This document shows positions 1 to 9,360 of a stretch of DNA of 64,000 nt, in pieces; positions within the stretch are counted from its first letter, which is position 1, and every line of letters begins with the position of its first letter. The position numbers and the translations under genes are program-made. Source of the stretch: Solobacterium sp. (GTDB lineage: Bacteria > Bacillota_I > Bacilli_A > Erysipelotrichales > Erysipelotrichaceae). The stretch spans positions 40,851 to 104,850 of the forward strand of contig JAILLA010000073.1 of NCBI GenBank assembly GCA_024693325.1. The letters are read 5' to 3'. Under the pieces are notes generated by a model. The model was not told where the DNA came from. It was given only the letters and a program-made list of their open reading frames with translations, and searched no databases.

Positions 1-309
1 GGCAGTCAGCGCAACCGGCCAATCATAGCCCATGGCACCGCAGATCGTATACGCGAAGTAAGCGTTCAGACCAAGACCGGCAGACAGCGCGAACGGCTTG
101 TTTGCCAGAAGTGCCATAGCGAAGCATGCTACTGCGGAAGAAACAGCTGTGGCGGTAAATACAGCGCCGCTGTCCATACCGGAGGCACTCAGGATACCCG
201 GGTTGACGGCCAGGATATAGACCATTGTCATAAAGGTAGTGAGGCCGGCAGTGAGCTCGGTACGGGTATTCGTACCGTTCTCTTTCAGTTTAAACAGATT
301 TTCAAACAC
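1..309 (-). CDS. NCS2 family purine/xanthine permease (AzgA/PbuG-like), N-terminal part; truncated by window edge
   Basis: Reverse-strand translation from a GTG: MFENLFKLKENGTNTRTELTAGLTTFMTMVYILAVNPGILSASGMDSGAVFTATAVSSAVACFAMALLANKPFALSAGLGLNAYFAYTICGAMGYDWPVALTA; typical NCS2 N-terminus; AAAGGGG RBS upstream. Confidence 0.85.
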   Translation of the reverse strand, partial: MFENLFKLKENGTNTRTELTAGLTTFMTMVYILAVNPGILSASGMDSGAVFTATAVSSAVACFAMALLANKPFALSAGLGLNAYFAYTICGAMGYDWPVALTA

Positions 310-335
310 AGGATCATTCCCCTTTCATAGATAAA

Positions 336-405
336 TGCCGGTGCGCGGTTTCCTTTATCCCCTGATCAGGAATCAGCGCGATCACGATGGCATGATGCAC
401 CGGCA
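336..405 (-). promoter_or_regulatory. Structured 5' leader of the NCS2 permease gene (candidate cis-regulatory RNA)
   Basis: Perfect 9-bp inverted repeat TGCCGGTGC (336-344)/GCACCGGCA (397-405) enclosing two smaller hairpins; TATAAT-like box just upstream on the minus strand. Confidence 0.4.
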
Positions 406-552
406 AAAAGATAATCACTATTATATGCCGAAACAGGGAAAAAGAATTCATGAATCATACGATATATTTCAATGTCTGATGCCTGCGTATGATCAGGAAC
501 AGATTATAATGAAAGTAAGAACAGGAAATTTTCATAATCATGGAGGCATCGT

Positions 553-1650
553 ATGAGAAATCATGAAGTTACAGTACCTCAGTTTCTTTTGGACAGGAAC
601 GGTGAGATCGCCGAGCCCGGATGGGCACGCTCACAGGTCTGGAGATACAGCAGGGACATGATCAAGGCAAACAGGCTCAGGATCAAGGAATGGGACTATT
701 ATCTGATCGCATCGAAGGACTTCGCGCTGGCACTGACCGTTTCCGATGACGGCTATATCGGACTGCAGTCCGTATCGCTCCTGACATTCGGAGGCACGCC
801 CTGGGAACATACGGAAACAGTACTCAATCTTTTCCCGATGGGAAAACAGAAAATGCCCGCGTCCTCACGCCAGGGAGATGTCGCGTTTCAGAACGACCGT
901 CTGAGCATCCGGTATGAGCTGAGCCCCGGACAGCGGCATATTACGTGCAGCTTCAAACAGTTCAACAAAGACAAGGATCTGAGCTGTGATGTGATCCTGC
1001 ATGAAGACCCCAATGATGACAGTATGGTCATCGCAACCCCGTGGAACGAAAAACACGCGTTCTACTATAACCAGAAGATCAACTGCATGCCTGCGGAAGG
1101 AACCGTGGAATATGACGGGCATACCTACAGGTTTGATCCGGAACATGACTTCGGTACATTGGACTGGGGCAGAGGTGTCTGGACTTATGACAATACATGG
1201 TACTGGGGCAGCGGCAATGCCAGGATCGACGGACACAGGTTCGGCTTCAACCTCGGATATGGCTTCGGCAATACGTCTGCCGCAACGGAAAATGTCATTT
1301 TCTGGGACGGAAAGGCGCATAAGCTGGATGATGTGAAGTTCTGCATTCCCAATGACAACGGACCTGATCCCCTGAACGGTACGGGAGAACAGGTACGGCC
1401 GGGCATGTCCGGCGACATGGATTCTCCGGAATACATGAAAGAGTGGACATTTACCTCATCCGACGGCAGGTTTGAAGCGGTATTCAGGCCTGTCCTGGAC
1501 AGAAGCGCAAAGATCGATCTGAAAGCGATCATTTCCGACCAGCACCAGGTGTTCGGACTGATGAGCGGCACAGCCATCCTGGATGACGGGACACATGTTG
1601 ATTTCAAGGATGTACTCTGCTTTGCGGAAAAGGTACACAATCAATACTGA
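553..1650 (+). CDS. DUF2804 domain-containing protein
   Basis: 365-aa ORF with DUF2804-like motifs (YDNTWYWGSGNARIDGHRFGFNLGYGFGNTSAATENVIFWDGKAHKLDDVKF). Confidence 0.85.
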   Translation: MRNHEVTVPQFLLDRNGEIAEPGWARSQVWRYSRDMIKANRLRIKEWDYYLIASKDFALALTVSDDGYIGLQSVSLLTFGGTPWEHTETVLNLFPMGKQKMPASSRQGDVAFQNDRLSIRYELSPGQRHITCSFKQFNKDKDLSCDVILHEDPNDDSMVIATPWNEKHAFYYNQKINCMPAEGTVEYDGHTYRFDPEHDFGTLDWGRGVWTYDNTWYWGSGNARIDGHRFGFNLGYGFGNTSAATENVIFWDGKAHKLDDVKFCIPNDNGPDPLNGTGEQVRPGMSGDMDSPEYMKEWTFTSSDGRFEAVFRPVLDRSAKIDLKAIISDQHQVFGLMSGTAILDDGTHVDFKDVLCFAEKVHNQY

Positions 1651-1659
1651 GGTGATGAA

Positions 1660-2589
1660 ATGAAGAAAACACTGCTTGCAGGAACCTATACGGAACAGGG
1701 AAGCCGGGGGATCTACCGCTTCGGATTTGAAGACGGCATTCTGTCGGAGGCGGAACTCTTTGCGGAAATACAGGACCCGAAATACATCTGCACAAACGGA
1801 AAACTGGCTGCCGCGGTCGGAACATGGGACGGCAGGTCAGGATGTGCCGTTCTGGATGAAAACGGACAGATCATAGACCGCGCATTATTTGAAGACGGCG
1901 TGTCCTGCTATATCACATGGGTCGGCGACAGACTGTACTGCGCCAATTACCATGCGGGACACTTCACGGTACTGGAATACCGTGACAGGCATCTGGAAGT
2001 GATCCGTACCGTTGAGATACGGGAAAAGGCAGGCTGCCATCAGGTGATCGTCACGGATGACAGGATCCTGGTACCATGCCTGTTCCTGGACGCCGTCAAA
2101 GTATTCGATCATGACCTGAACGAACTCTCGCAGATCACATTCCCTGACGGGACAGGACCCAGACACGGGATCATGACAAAAGACGGAAAGCACCTGTACC
2201 TCGCTTCGGAACTCAGCAATGAACTGTTTGAGATCGAAACAGAGAACTGGACGATACAGAGACACATGAGCGTGCTCCCGGAAGGGAAGACACACCTGAA
2301 GGACACCGCAGCCATCAGGCTCAGTGAAGATGAAAAGACGCTATATGTATCGACCCGTACGCTGGATGTGGTATCTGTCATAGATATTGAAACATTTACA
2401 CTGAGGCAGTGCGTACCTTGCGGCGGCAGCCATCCCAGGGATATCTACAGACTCGGACAGTGGCTGCTGAGCGCCAACCGTTTTTCCGATACGGTATGCT
2501 GTTTTGCCCTGAATGAAGACGGAACGATCGGTGAAATGACTGGGAAGACGCACATCATCCAGGCAGTCAGCCTGGATGTCATGGAGTGA
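1660..2589 (+). CDS. Lactonase family (6-phosphogluconolactonase-like beta-propeller) protein
   Basis: MKKTLLAGTYTEQGSRGIYRF..., GTGPRHG..YLASELSN.., GGSHPRDI motifs. Confidence 0.85.
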   Translation: MKKTLLAGTYTEQGSRGIYRFGFEDGILSEAELFAEIQDPKYICTNGKLAAAVGTWDGRSGCAVLDENGQIIDRALFEDGVSCYITWVGDRLYCANYHAGHFTVLEYRDRHLEVIRTVEIREKAGCHQVIVTDDRILVPCLFLDAVKVFDHDLNELSQITFPDGTGPRHGIMTKDGKHLYLASELSNELFEIETENWTIQRHMSVLPEGKTHLKDTAAIRLSEDEKTLYVSTRTLDVVSVIDIETFTLRQCVPCGGSHPRDIYRLGQWLLSANRFSDTVCCFALNEDGTIGEMTGKTHIIQAVSLDVME

Positions 2590-2933
2590 ACATGGTATCG
2601 GTCAATGTGTATGAACGTTACTACAAGGCGGAATGCCTGTATAACGAAGTGATGCGGTATGGCGCAAAGGTGATCCTGCTGTATGAAGCGGAAGAAGGCG
2701 CATACAGCTATACCGCACAGTTGATCTTCTTCCCGCATCGTGATACGGAGGATTATGCGGTCTCTTATGACGCGCTGTTCACGGAAACGCTTCTGGAGGG
2801 AAAGGGCAGAAGGTCAAAGAAAAAGGAAGCAGAACTGCTGGCGCATCTGCAGGAATGCTGTGACAGGCTAGCCGCTCAGGCAGGCGGCACGGTCTTCTGG
2901 TCAGAACCGCTCACAGATGAACGAAGAGGATAA
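2586..2933 (+). CDS. Hypothetical protein, translationally coupled to the lactonase
   Basis: 115-aa ORF overlapping the upstream stop; no recognised family. Confidence 0.6.
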   Translation: MNMVSVNVYERYYKAECLYNEVMRYGAKVILLYEAEEGAYSYTAQLIFFPHRDTEDYAVSYDALFTETLLEGKGRRSKKKEAELLAHLQECCDRLAAQAGGTVFWSEPLTDERRG

Positions 2934-2938
2934 AAAAA

Positions 2939-2962
2939 TACAGGCACCGCGAGGTGCCTGTA
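2939..2962 (-). terminator. Rho-independent terminator of the Gln-rich repeat protein gene
   Basis: TACAGGCACC-GCGA-GGTGCCTGTA; T-tract on the minus strand. Confidence 0.75.
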
Positions 2963-2975
2963 TGCGTTGACGTGC

Positions 2976-4004
2976 TTATTTCTTGCCCATCAGAAGGCTT
3001 GCAAGATTCATCAGTGTATTGAGATTTCCTGCAGGTGAAGTATTCTGGGCTGTTGTATTGTTTCCGTTCAGGCTGAACACCTGGCCGTAACCGTTGTTCG
3101 CAGGAGCGGCAGCCGGCTGCTGGTTAACAGCGGAAGCTGCTGCAGGCTGGCCTGTCAGCTGTGACATCAGCTGTCCCATCTGCTTGGCATTCAGCGTGAT
3201 ATTCTGGGAAGCCTGTGCCTGTGTGATCTGGACATTGCCGCTGCCGAGCATGGACATGATCTGGGCGAGCTGGAGTCCTGTCAGGGTAACCGTCTGCTTG
3301 GAAGCTGTATAGACCTTGCCGCCAAGCTGGTTCAGCATCTGCTTCAGCTGTGATCCGTTCAGTGTGACGGACTGTTTTGCCTGTGCCTGCGTGATCTTGA
3401 GCTGTTCTTTTGTGAACATCTGCATGATCTGTGCCAGCTGCATGCCGCTCAGTGTAACAGTTGCATTAGCGGATGTTGTCTGTGTCTGCGGCTGCTGGGG
3501 CTGTGTGCCGAACAGATTGCCGAGCAGTGAGCCTGTGCTGTTCTGCTGGGGCTGCTGTGCCTGCTGGGGCTGCGCGCCGCCGCCGAGCAGTGCGGACAGC
3601 AGTCCGCCGGTAGGGCTGCTCTGCTGTGCTGATGTGTTATTGCCGGATGTTGACTGCAGCATGTTCATGACTGCGAGCAGGTCGTTGGCGTCCAGCTTGC
3701 CGTCAAGCAGGGCACCGATGCCGGATGCTCTTGTGACGCCGTCGGCTTTGCTGCTGAAGCCGCCTGTCAGCTTCATCAGGTTTTCCGCATCGATCTGTCC
3801 TTCTGCGCCGAGGAACAGCTTCATGATGTTGTTTTCGGAGACCTGCTTTGTGATCGCGGATACTTCGGAATCACTCAGTTTTTCGTCTGCCAGGATGCCT
3901 CTGACGACGCCTTCCGTGCCGTCTTTCAGCATGTCGTTCATTTTTGAAGGATCGGATGCCAGGGTATTCAGGACCTTGTTGACATTATTATTTTTTTCAC
4001 TCAT
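2976..4004 (-). CDS. Gln/Asn-rich repeat protein of unknown function
   Basis: 342-aa ORF, no signal peptide, central PQQ-rich low complexity, C-terminal repeats VTLxGxQLxQIM..QITQAQAxQ. Confidence 0.75.
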   Translation of the reverse strand: MSEKNNNVNKVLNTLASDPSKMNDMLKDGTEGVVRGILADEKLSDSEVSAITKQVSENNIMKLFLGAEGQIDAENLMKLTGGFSSKADGVTRASGIGALLDGKLDANDLLAVMNMLQSTSGNNTSAQQSSPTGGLLSALLGGGAQPQQAQQPQQNSTGSLLGNLFGTQPQQPQTQTTSANATVTLSGMQLAQIMQMFTKEQLKITQAQAKQSVTLNGSQLKQMLNQLGGKVYTASKQTVTLTGLQLAQIMSMLGSGNVQITQAQASQNITLNAKQMGQLMSQLTGQPAAASAVNQQPAAAPANNGYGQVFSLNGNNTTAQNTSPAGNLNTLMNLASLLMGKK

Positions 4005-4128
4005 TGGTAACTACCTCATTTCTAACAATATTTTGACATTCAAAGGCATGAAAGTACAGCAAATATTCAGCGGATTTCGATGCTTCCCTTTATAATAATG
4101 AACATATAGAAAGCAAGAGGATTGAATT

Positions 4129-6384
4129 ATGACTGATATGCTCGCCAGATACAAAGCTGCTGAAAAGCTTGTTCCCTGGAATACGAAACATGCCGTCCTG
4201 AACGGCAAGCCTGCAGCGAAACCGCTGGACGAAACACATTTTTACTGGGCAGAGGAAGTACGTGAAGGTGAAGATGTTTATTCCGTATTCCGCAAAGTCA
4301 GTACCATTGACGGAACAGAGGAAGATCTCTTTGATCACGCAAAGCTGTGCGGCCTGCTGTCAACGGACCATATTCCTTTCACTTCCTGCAAAGTGAAAGA
4401 CGGGAAGATGGAATTCACATATGAAGACTTTGATTATACATACAGCCTGGATGAAGGGACCCTTGAAAAGACGGGATTCCATCAGGAACGCGCAGTCTCC
4501 GTTTCACCGGACCGGACAAAGGAGATCTTTGTCAGGGATCACAACATGTGGATCCGCGACTGTCAGGACGGAAAGGAAACACAGCTGACATATGACGGCG
4601 TCAAAGACTTCGAATACGGCAAATGCGCGGAATACAGCGGGTATATCACGGACCGTGTCAAGGGAAAGCCGGAAGTGCCCGGTGTGCTGTGGGCACCCGA
4701 TTCAAAGCATTTCCTGACGTTCAAGCTCGATCAGAGGACGGTACCGGAGCTGTTTATCATACAGTCCTACGATGAGGAGACAAGGGAAAGCATCCGTCCC
4801 CGCCTGCATACATATAAGTGCTCATTCCCGGAGGATAAAGAGATCCCGCTTGCGTACTACTGCATGGGCGATGCCGAGGCATGCACAGTTACCATGCTTG
4901 ACATGGAACCGCAGCCTGCCGGAGGACCGCTGTTCGGGGAACGCTACGGAATGGCAAAATGGCTGGATGACAGCAGTGCCGTCTATACGACGCTTGTCCG
5001 CAGAGGCTGCAAATCCGCCGCGTTCGTCCTGATGACGGCAGACGGGAATGTCAGAACGCTGCTGGAGGAAGCCAGCGATACAGCGCTGAACATTCGGACA
5101 CACGGAAACCTGGACGGCTTCAATGATTACTGCGCAAGCAACTTCCTGTCTCAGGACAAGAAGACGCTTGTATGGCAGAGCGAACGTGACGATTTCGCGA
5201 GACTGTTCCGCTATGACGGAGAAACAGGAGAGCTGCTGAATGCCATGACGCCGGCAGACTGCAGCGTCGGTGAACTGATCTCCTATGACGATACGCATGT
5301 TTATTTCTATGCAAGCAACCTTTCCTGCACAAGCGATCCGTATTACCAGCTTGTCTGCAGGACAGCATATGACGGAAGCGGCTTTGAAGTCCTGACACCG
5401 GAAGACGGCATGCACAGGTGCACGATCATCAACGATATGATCATCGATACATGGAGCAGGGTCGACTGCCCGCCTGTAACCAACCTCAGGAATAAAGACG
5501 GCACGCTGGTCAGGGAACTCGTTTCTGCTGATATCAGCGACCTGCTTGCCAGAGGCTATATCATGCCGGAACGCTTCACGGTCACCGCAAGCGACGAAAA
5601 GACGACGCTGTACGGCATTCTGATCAGACCGGCAGACTTCGATGAAACAAAGAGTTATCCGTTCATTGACTATATTTACGGCGGCATGCAGTGCTACAAC
5701 GTTCCGAAAGCATTTGCTTATGAAGGCGCGATCGACGGCAGGGAAATGATGGGCGGCCTGGAAGAACTGGCACAGCTCGGCTTTGCGGGCATCATCCTGG
5801 ACGGTCTGGGAACACCGGGCAGAGGAAAGAAACTGCACAATATCAGCTATGAGAACATCCACGGCTGCGCGGGACTGAAGGACCATGTCACATCACTCCC
5901 CGAACTGAAGGAGAAATTCCCGTTCCTGGATCTCGACAGGGCAGGCATGTGGGGCAACTCCGGCGGCGGCTGCGCAACATCCAGGGCTATGCTGGAATAT
6001 CCCGACACATATAAAGTCGGTGTATCTTCTGCCGGCAACCATGACCAGCGTATGTACAACAACCAGTGGACGGAAACATATTACGGTCTGTACAACAAAG
6101 AGATCTACCTGAAGGGCGACAATACGGCACTGGCAAAGAACCTGAAGGGCCATCTGTACATCGTACACGGGGCAATGGATGACAATGTCGCGATGTCTCA
6201 GTCGATCCGTCTGATCGATGCGCTGATCAATGAGGACAAGGACTTTGACTTCCTGATCCTGCCGCGTACCAACCACAACGTACCGGCAAACCCGTACTTT
6301 ATCCGCCGCAAGATGGACTACTTTGTCAGATATCTGCTGGAAGAAGAAGTACCTTCATACAGATTCGTCATGCCGGAGGACTGA
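4129..6384 (+). CDS. S9 family peptidase (dipeptidyl-peptidase IV-like)
   Basis: DPPIV N-terminal propeller plus catalytic GNSGGG, late D and H (HGAMDDNV, PRTNHN). Confidence 0.9.
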   Translation: MTDMLARYKAAEKLVPWNTKHAVLNGKPAAKPLDETHFYWAEEVREGEDVYSVFRKVSTIDGTEEDLFDHAKLCGLLSTDHIPFTSCKVKDGKMEFTYEDFDYTYSLDEGTLEKTGFHQERAVSVSPDRTKEIFVRDHNMWIRDCQDGKETQLTYDGVKDFEYGKCAEYSGYITDRVKGKPEVPGVLWAPDSKHFLTFKLDQRTVPELFIIQSYDEETRESIRPRLHTYKCSFPEDKEIPLAYYCMGDAEACTVTMLDMEPQPAGGPLFGERYGMAKWLDDSSAVYTTLVRRGCKSAAFVLMTADGNVRTLLEEASDTALNIRTHGNLDGFNDYCASNFLSQDKKTLVWQSERDDFARLFRYDGETGELLNAMTPADCSVGELISYDDTHVYFYASNLSCTSDPYYQLVCRTAYDGSGFEVLTPEDGMHRCTIINDMIIDTWSRVDCPPVTNLRNKDGTLVRELVSADISDLLARGYIMPERFTVTASDEKTTLYGILIRPADFDETKSYPFIDYIYGGMQCYNVPKAFAYEGAIDGREMMGGLEELAQLGFAGIILDGLGTPGRGKKLHNISYENIHGCAGLKDHVTSLPELKEKFPFLDLDRAGMWGNSGGGCATSRAMLEYPDTYKVGVSSAGNHDQRMYNNQWTETYYGLYNKEIYLKGDNTALAKNLKGHLYIVHGAMDDNVAMSQSIRLIDALINEDKDFDFLILPRTNHNVPANPYFIRRKMDYFVRYLLEEEVPSYRFVMPED

Positions 6385-6385
6385 G

Positions 6386-7792
6386 ATGAACAGGATCACC
6401 GGAAGCAGCAGGATCCTTGTTGAAAACCTGATCGCTTCGATCATGAAGGACTATGATGCCTGCGGCTTGGCCGCCTGCATCATCGACCATACGGGAACTG
6501 TTCAGTATGAGATCTTCAGAGGGGAACGTGAAAAAGGCACCGGGAAAGAGATCAACGGCGACACGATCTTCGGCCTGGCATCCGTTACAAAGTCATTCAC
6601 GGCACTCGCGGTCATGCAGATGGCGGAGGCAGGCATCCTGTCACTGGATGATCCTGTCTCGAAATACATTCCCGAGTTTACAAACAGGAATACAGATACA
6701 GTAAAGATCAGTCACCTGCTGAGCCATGCCGGCGGATTCTTCCCGCTGCCCAGGATCCTTGTTGATCAGGTCGCGGAGCAGCTTGGCCTGCATGAAGAAA
6801 CAGACGGTGACCTTGCGTACAATGAGGCACTGGCTGCAGAAGGCGGCAGACTTGTGGCAGAGCGTCTTGACGAACAGACCATGGAACACGGACTGAACGG
6901 AAGGCCGGGAGAATACCTCAGCTACTGCAATGACGGCTTCGGACTGCTGTCGGAGATCATCCGCAGATACGGCGGATATCCGTCCTATGCGGAATACCTG
7001 AATGAAAAGGTATTGAAGCCGATGGATATGGACCGTTCCTTCTGTGATTTCGTGCGTCCCGCCAAAGATGAAAATGCAGCGGTGCTGTATCAGAAAAAAG
7101 ACGGTATCATGACAGGACACCGGGATTATCATGACAACGCGTTCGTACTGAACGGCGGCGGTGCCATGAAGTCGACACTGAACGATCTGAAAAAGTACCT
7201 GGCGATGTACCTGAACAAAGGCATTGCCCTGAACGGCAGGGAGATTCTGAGTGATTACAGTGTACATGAAATGGTAAAGGGACGGATCCCGTACGGACAT
7301 GACGGCAGCTATGGCTATGGTCTGTATACACAGATGATCGGCGGAATGAATGTGCCCCAGCACGGAGGTTCCCTGCCGGGTGTATCATCCAACATTGCAT
7401 TCACCTATGACAATGACTGCGCGGTCATCGTGCTGTGCAATACATCAGGCGTTCCTGTCGCTGTCATCAGTGACGCGCTGCTGAAGATGTACGCAGGCGT
7501 ATCACCGCTCAACAGCAGGCATATTTATGAACACCCATGGTCCGATGAACTGATCTCCGAAGTATGCGGAACATATTCATCAGGTGAAGGAACAGCATTT
7601 GAACTGTACAGAAAAGCAGACGGAACAGTCGGTATGAAGGATGAAACAGGTGAAAAGAACCTGATCACAACAGGTCCTGAAACAGCTGTTGTCAGGAATC
7701 TGTATGCCGATACATTCTGCCGGGTGATCCGCAGCAGACAGCGCGGTGTATATGCCGTGCAGTACGGAAGCAGGCTGATCCCTAAGGAATAA
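6386..7792 (+). CDS. Serine hydrolase, beta-lactamase class C-like family
   Basis: SVTKSFTALAVMQ (SxxK), YCNDGFGLL, HGGSLPG motifs; start chosen just after the S9 stop. Confidence 0.9.
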   Translation: MNRITGSSRILVENLIASIMKDYDACGLAACIIDHTGTVQYEIFRGEREKGTGKEINGDTIFGLASVTKSFTALAVMQMAEAGILSLDDPVSKYIPEFTNRNTDTVKISHLLSHAGGFFPLPRILVDQVAEQLGLHEETDGDLAYNEALAAEGGRLVAERLDEQTMEHGLNGRPGEYLSYCNDGFGLLSEIIRRYGGYPSYAEYLNEKVLKPMDMDRSFCDFVRPAKDENAAVLYQKKDGIMTGHRDYHDNAFVLNGGGAMKSTLNDLKKYLAMYLNKGIALNGREILSDYSVHEMVKGRIPYGHDGSYGYGLYTQMIGGMNVPQHGGSLPGVSSNIAFTYDNDCAVIVLCNTSGVPVAVISDALLKMYAGVSPLNSRHIYEHPWSDELISEVCGTYSSGEGTAFELYRKADGTVGMKDETGEKNLITTGPETAVVRNLYADTFCRVIRSRQRGVYAVQYGSRLIPKE

Positions 7793-7805
7793 CGAAAAAT
7801 GAAGG

Positions 7806-8723
7806 TCAGTAATCAAACCGGCCTTCGTTTTTTTCTTCCAGTGCTTTGATGACATGGTATGTATATTCACTGTACGGTACGCTGATCCTTACGGCTGCAG
7901 CTTTCCTGATCAGCACGCCGAGGAACATATCGACCTCCGTCTTCCGTTTCTGATCCAGATCCTGCAGGGTGGAGAGCCTGCCCTCAGGCTTCCACTTGCC
8001 GTACTGTACATGATCAATGTGAACACCATAGGCTTCAGCGACACGCAGCACTTCTGCTGCCAGAACGTCGCGCATCCATGCGGCATGTTCACTGTCATTA
8101 TATGCGCCTGTACCTACATTGAGGACGGCCTGCGGAAGGTTTGCGGATATATTCAGGGCGTATTTATGCCATTGCTGGGCAATGATATCATCACATGCGT
8201 GATACGGAAGCTCCGTACCTTCAAACAGTTCATTCAGTTCAGCGACACGGCTGTCATGTGCAGGACATGTGCTTCCATAATAGATACCGAAAGCAGAAGC
8301 TGGATTCCAGGTAAGTTTTCTTCCGTTATGCTGGGCTGCAACACGCATGAAGCAGGGTATGACCTGTGATGGATCAACGGCTTCCGCAATGATCTCTTCA
8401 CTGTCGATTCCGTTCAGCAGGCTCAGAACAGTCGTATGTTCATCAGCGATCGTCCGGATATCGTCCAGTACGTTCTGCAGAGCGGTATATTTGACGGAAA
8501 CCATCAGCAGATCAGTTCCCTGCGCTTCTTTCGGTGTCCTGATATCCGGATGGTATGTTTCACCCTGAATATTCAGGCCTTCTGTTTCAAGGCGCTGTTT
8601 CCGCTCACCTGAAGCAATGAAGGAAAATGTGACCTCTCCGCTCCGGATCTTTCCCAACAGACAATGATAGATATAAGCACCGATCGCTCCCGCGCCGATT
8701 ACTGCTATTTTTCTGATCTTCAT
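7806..8723 (-). CDS. Ketopantoate reductase family protein (2-dehydropantoate 2-reductase)
   Basis: MKIRKIAVIGAGAIGAYIYHCLLGK Rossmann motif; KYALNISANLPQAVLN; GAGGAG RBS. Confidence 0.85.
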   Translation of the reverse strand: MKIRKIAVIGAGAIGAYIYHCLLGKIRSGEVTFSFIASGERKQRLETEGLNIQGETYHPDIRTPKEAQGTDLLMVSVKYTALQNVLDDIRTIADEHTTVLSLLNGIDSEEIIAEAVDPSQVIPCFMRVAAQHNGRKLTWNPASAFGIYYGSTCPAHDSRVAELNELFEGTELPYHACDDIIAQQWHKYALNISANLPQAVLNVGTGAYNDSEHAAWMRDVLAAEVLRVAEAYGVHIDHVQYGKWKPEGRLSTLQDLDQKRKTEVDMFLGVLIRKAAAVRISVPYSEYTYHVIKALEEKNEGRFDY

Positions 8724-8923
8724 ACGAAACTCCTCAATATGCACGCATTATATCAAAGATCGCAGTGTACATGCACAAACGTGACCATATCTTTACAGGG
8801 GTTCAGCACGCACTGCTTTTCATCTTTCGTTTTGGCTGATCAGGGTCAGAATCATTGACTTCCTGACTGCAGGATACTAGGATTGATTCTCAGAAGAAGT
8901 ATTGCGGATAAAGGGAGAATGAT

Positions 8924-9274
8924 ATGAGCGGGGAAACACATACGCATATTGATGAAAACGGGAATGTGATCACACATACTCATGGTGAAGGACACCATGA
9001 TCACGGTCATTATCATGATCCCGAGGAAAAGAAACGGCAGCTGAACCGTATCTCAAGAGCGATCGGTCATCTGAACCATGTCAAAGGCATGATCGAATCG
9101 GATGAGGACTGCGCGGATGTACTGATCCAGCTGGCTGCTGTCAATGCGGCATTGAAGGGCTTGGGTAAACAGATCATCAACGAGCATATGACACACTGCA
9201 TTACACATGCCATTGAGGATGGAGACCTAAAAGCTGTTGAAGAATTCCAGAAGGCTGTAGAGAAATTTATCTGA
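8924..9274 (+). CDS. CsoR/RcnR/FrmR-type metal-sensitive transcriptional regulator with His-rich N-terminal extension
   Basis: RISRAIGHLNHVKGMIESDEDCADVLIQLAAVNAALKGLGKQIINEHMTHC (DUF156/CsoR fold) preceded by THTHIDENGNVITHTHGEGHHDHGHYHD. Confidence 0.88.
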   Translation: MSGETHTHIDENGNVITHTHGEGHHDHGHYHDPEEKKRQLNRISRAIGHLNHVKGMIESDEDCADVLIQLAAVNAALKGLGKQIINEHMTHCITHAIEDGDLKAVEEFQKAVEKFI

Positions 9275-9299
9275 TCACCCTGTACCGGGGTGATTTTTA
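9274..9299 (+). terminator. Rho-independent terminator
   Basis: ATCACCC...GGGTGATTTTT. Confidence 0.75.
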
Positions 9300-9360
9300 A
9301 GTTTGCGGCATGTCATGCCAAGCAAAGTCCAAATGACAGGGAATCTGTTAGAATTGAGTC

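Noticed and set aside
336-405. Canonical purine riboswitch
   Set aside because: Three-way-junction shape is suggestive, but the conserved purine-aptamer core sequences were not found.
335-556. 73-aa plus-strand ORF before the DUF2804 gene
   Set aside because: Overlaps the structured leader and promoter region of the divergent permease; no convincing RBS or family.
4822-5886. 354-aa minus-strand ORF opposite the S9 peptidase
   Set aside because: Shadow ORF antisense to a clearly coding gene; Cys/His/Arg-rich product with no recognisable domain or RBS.
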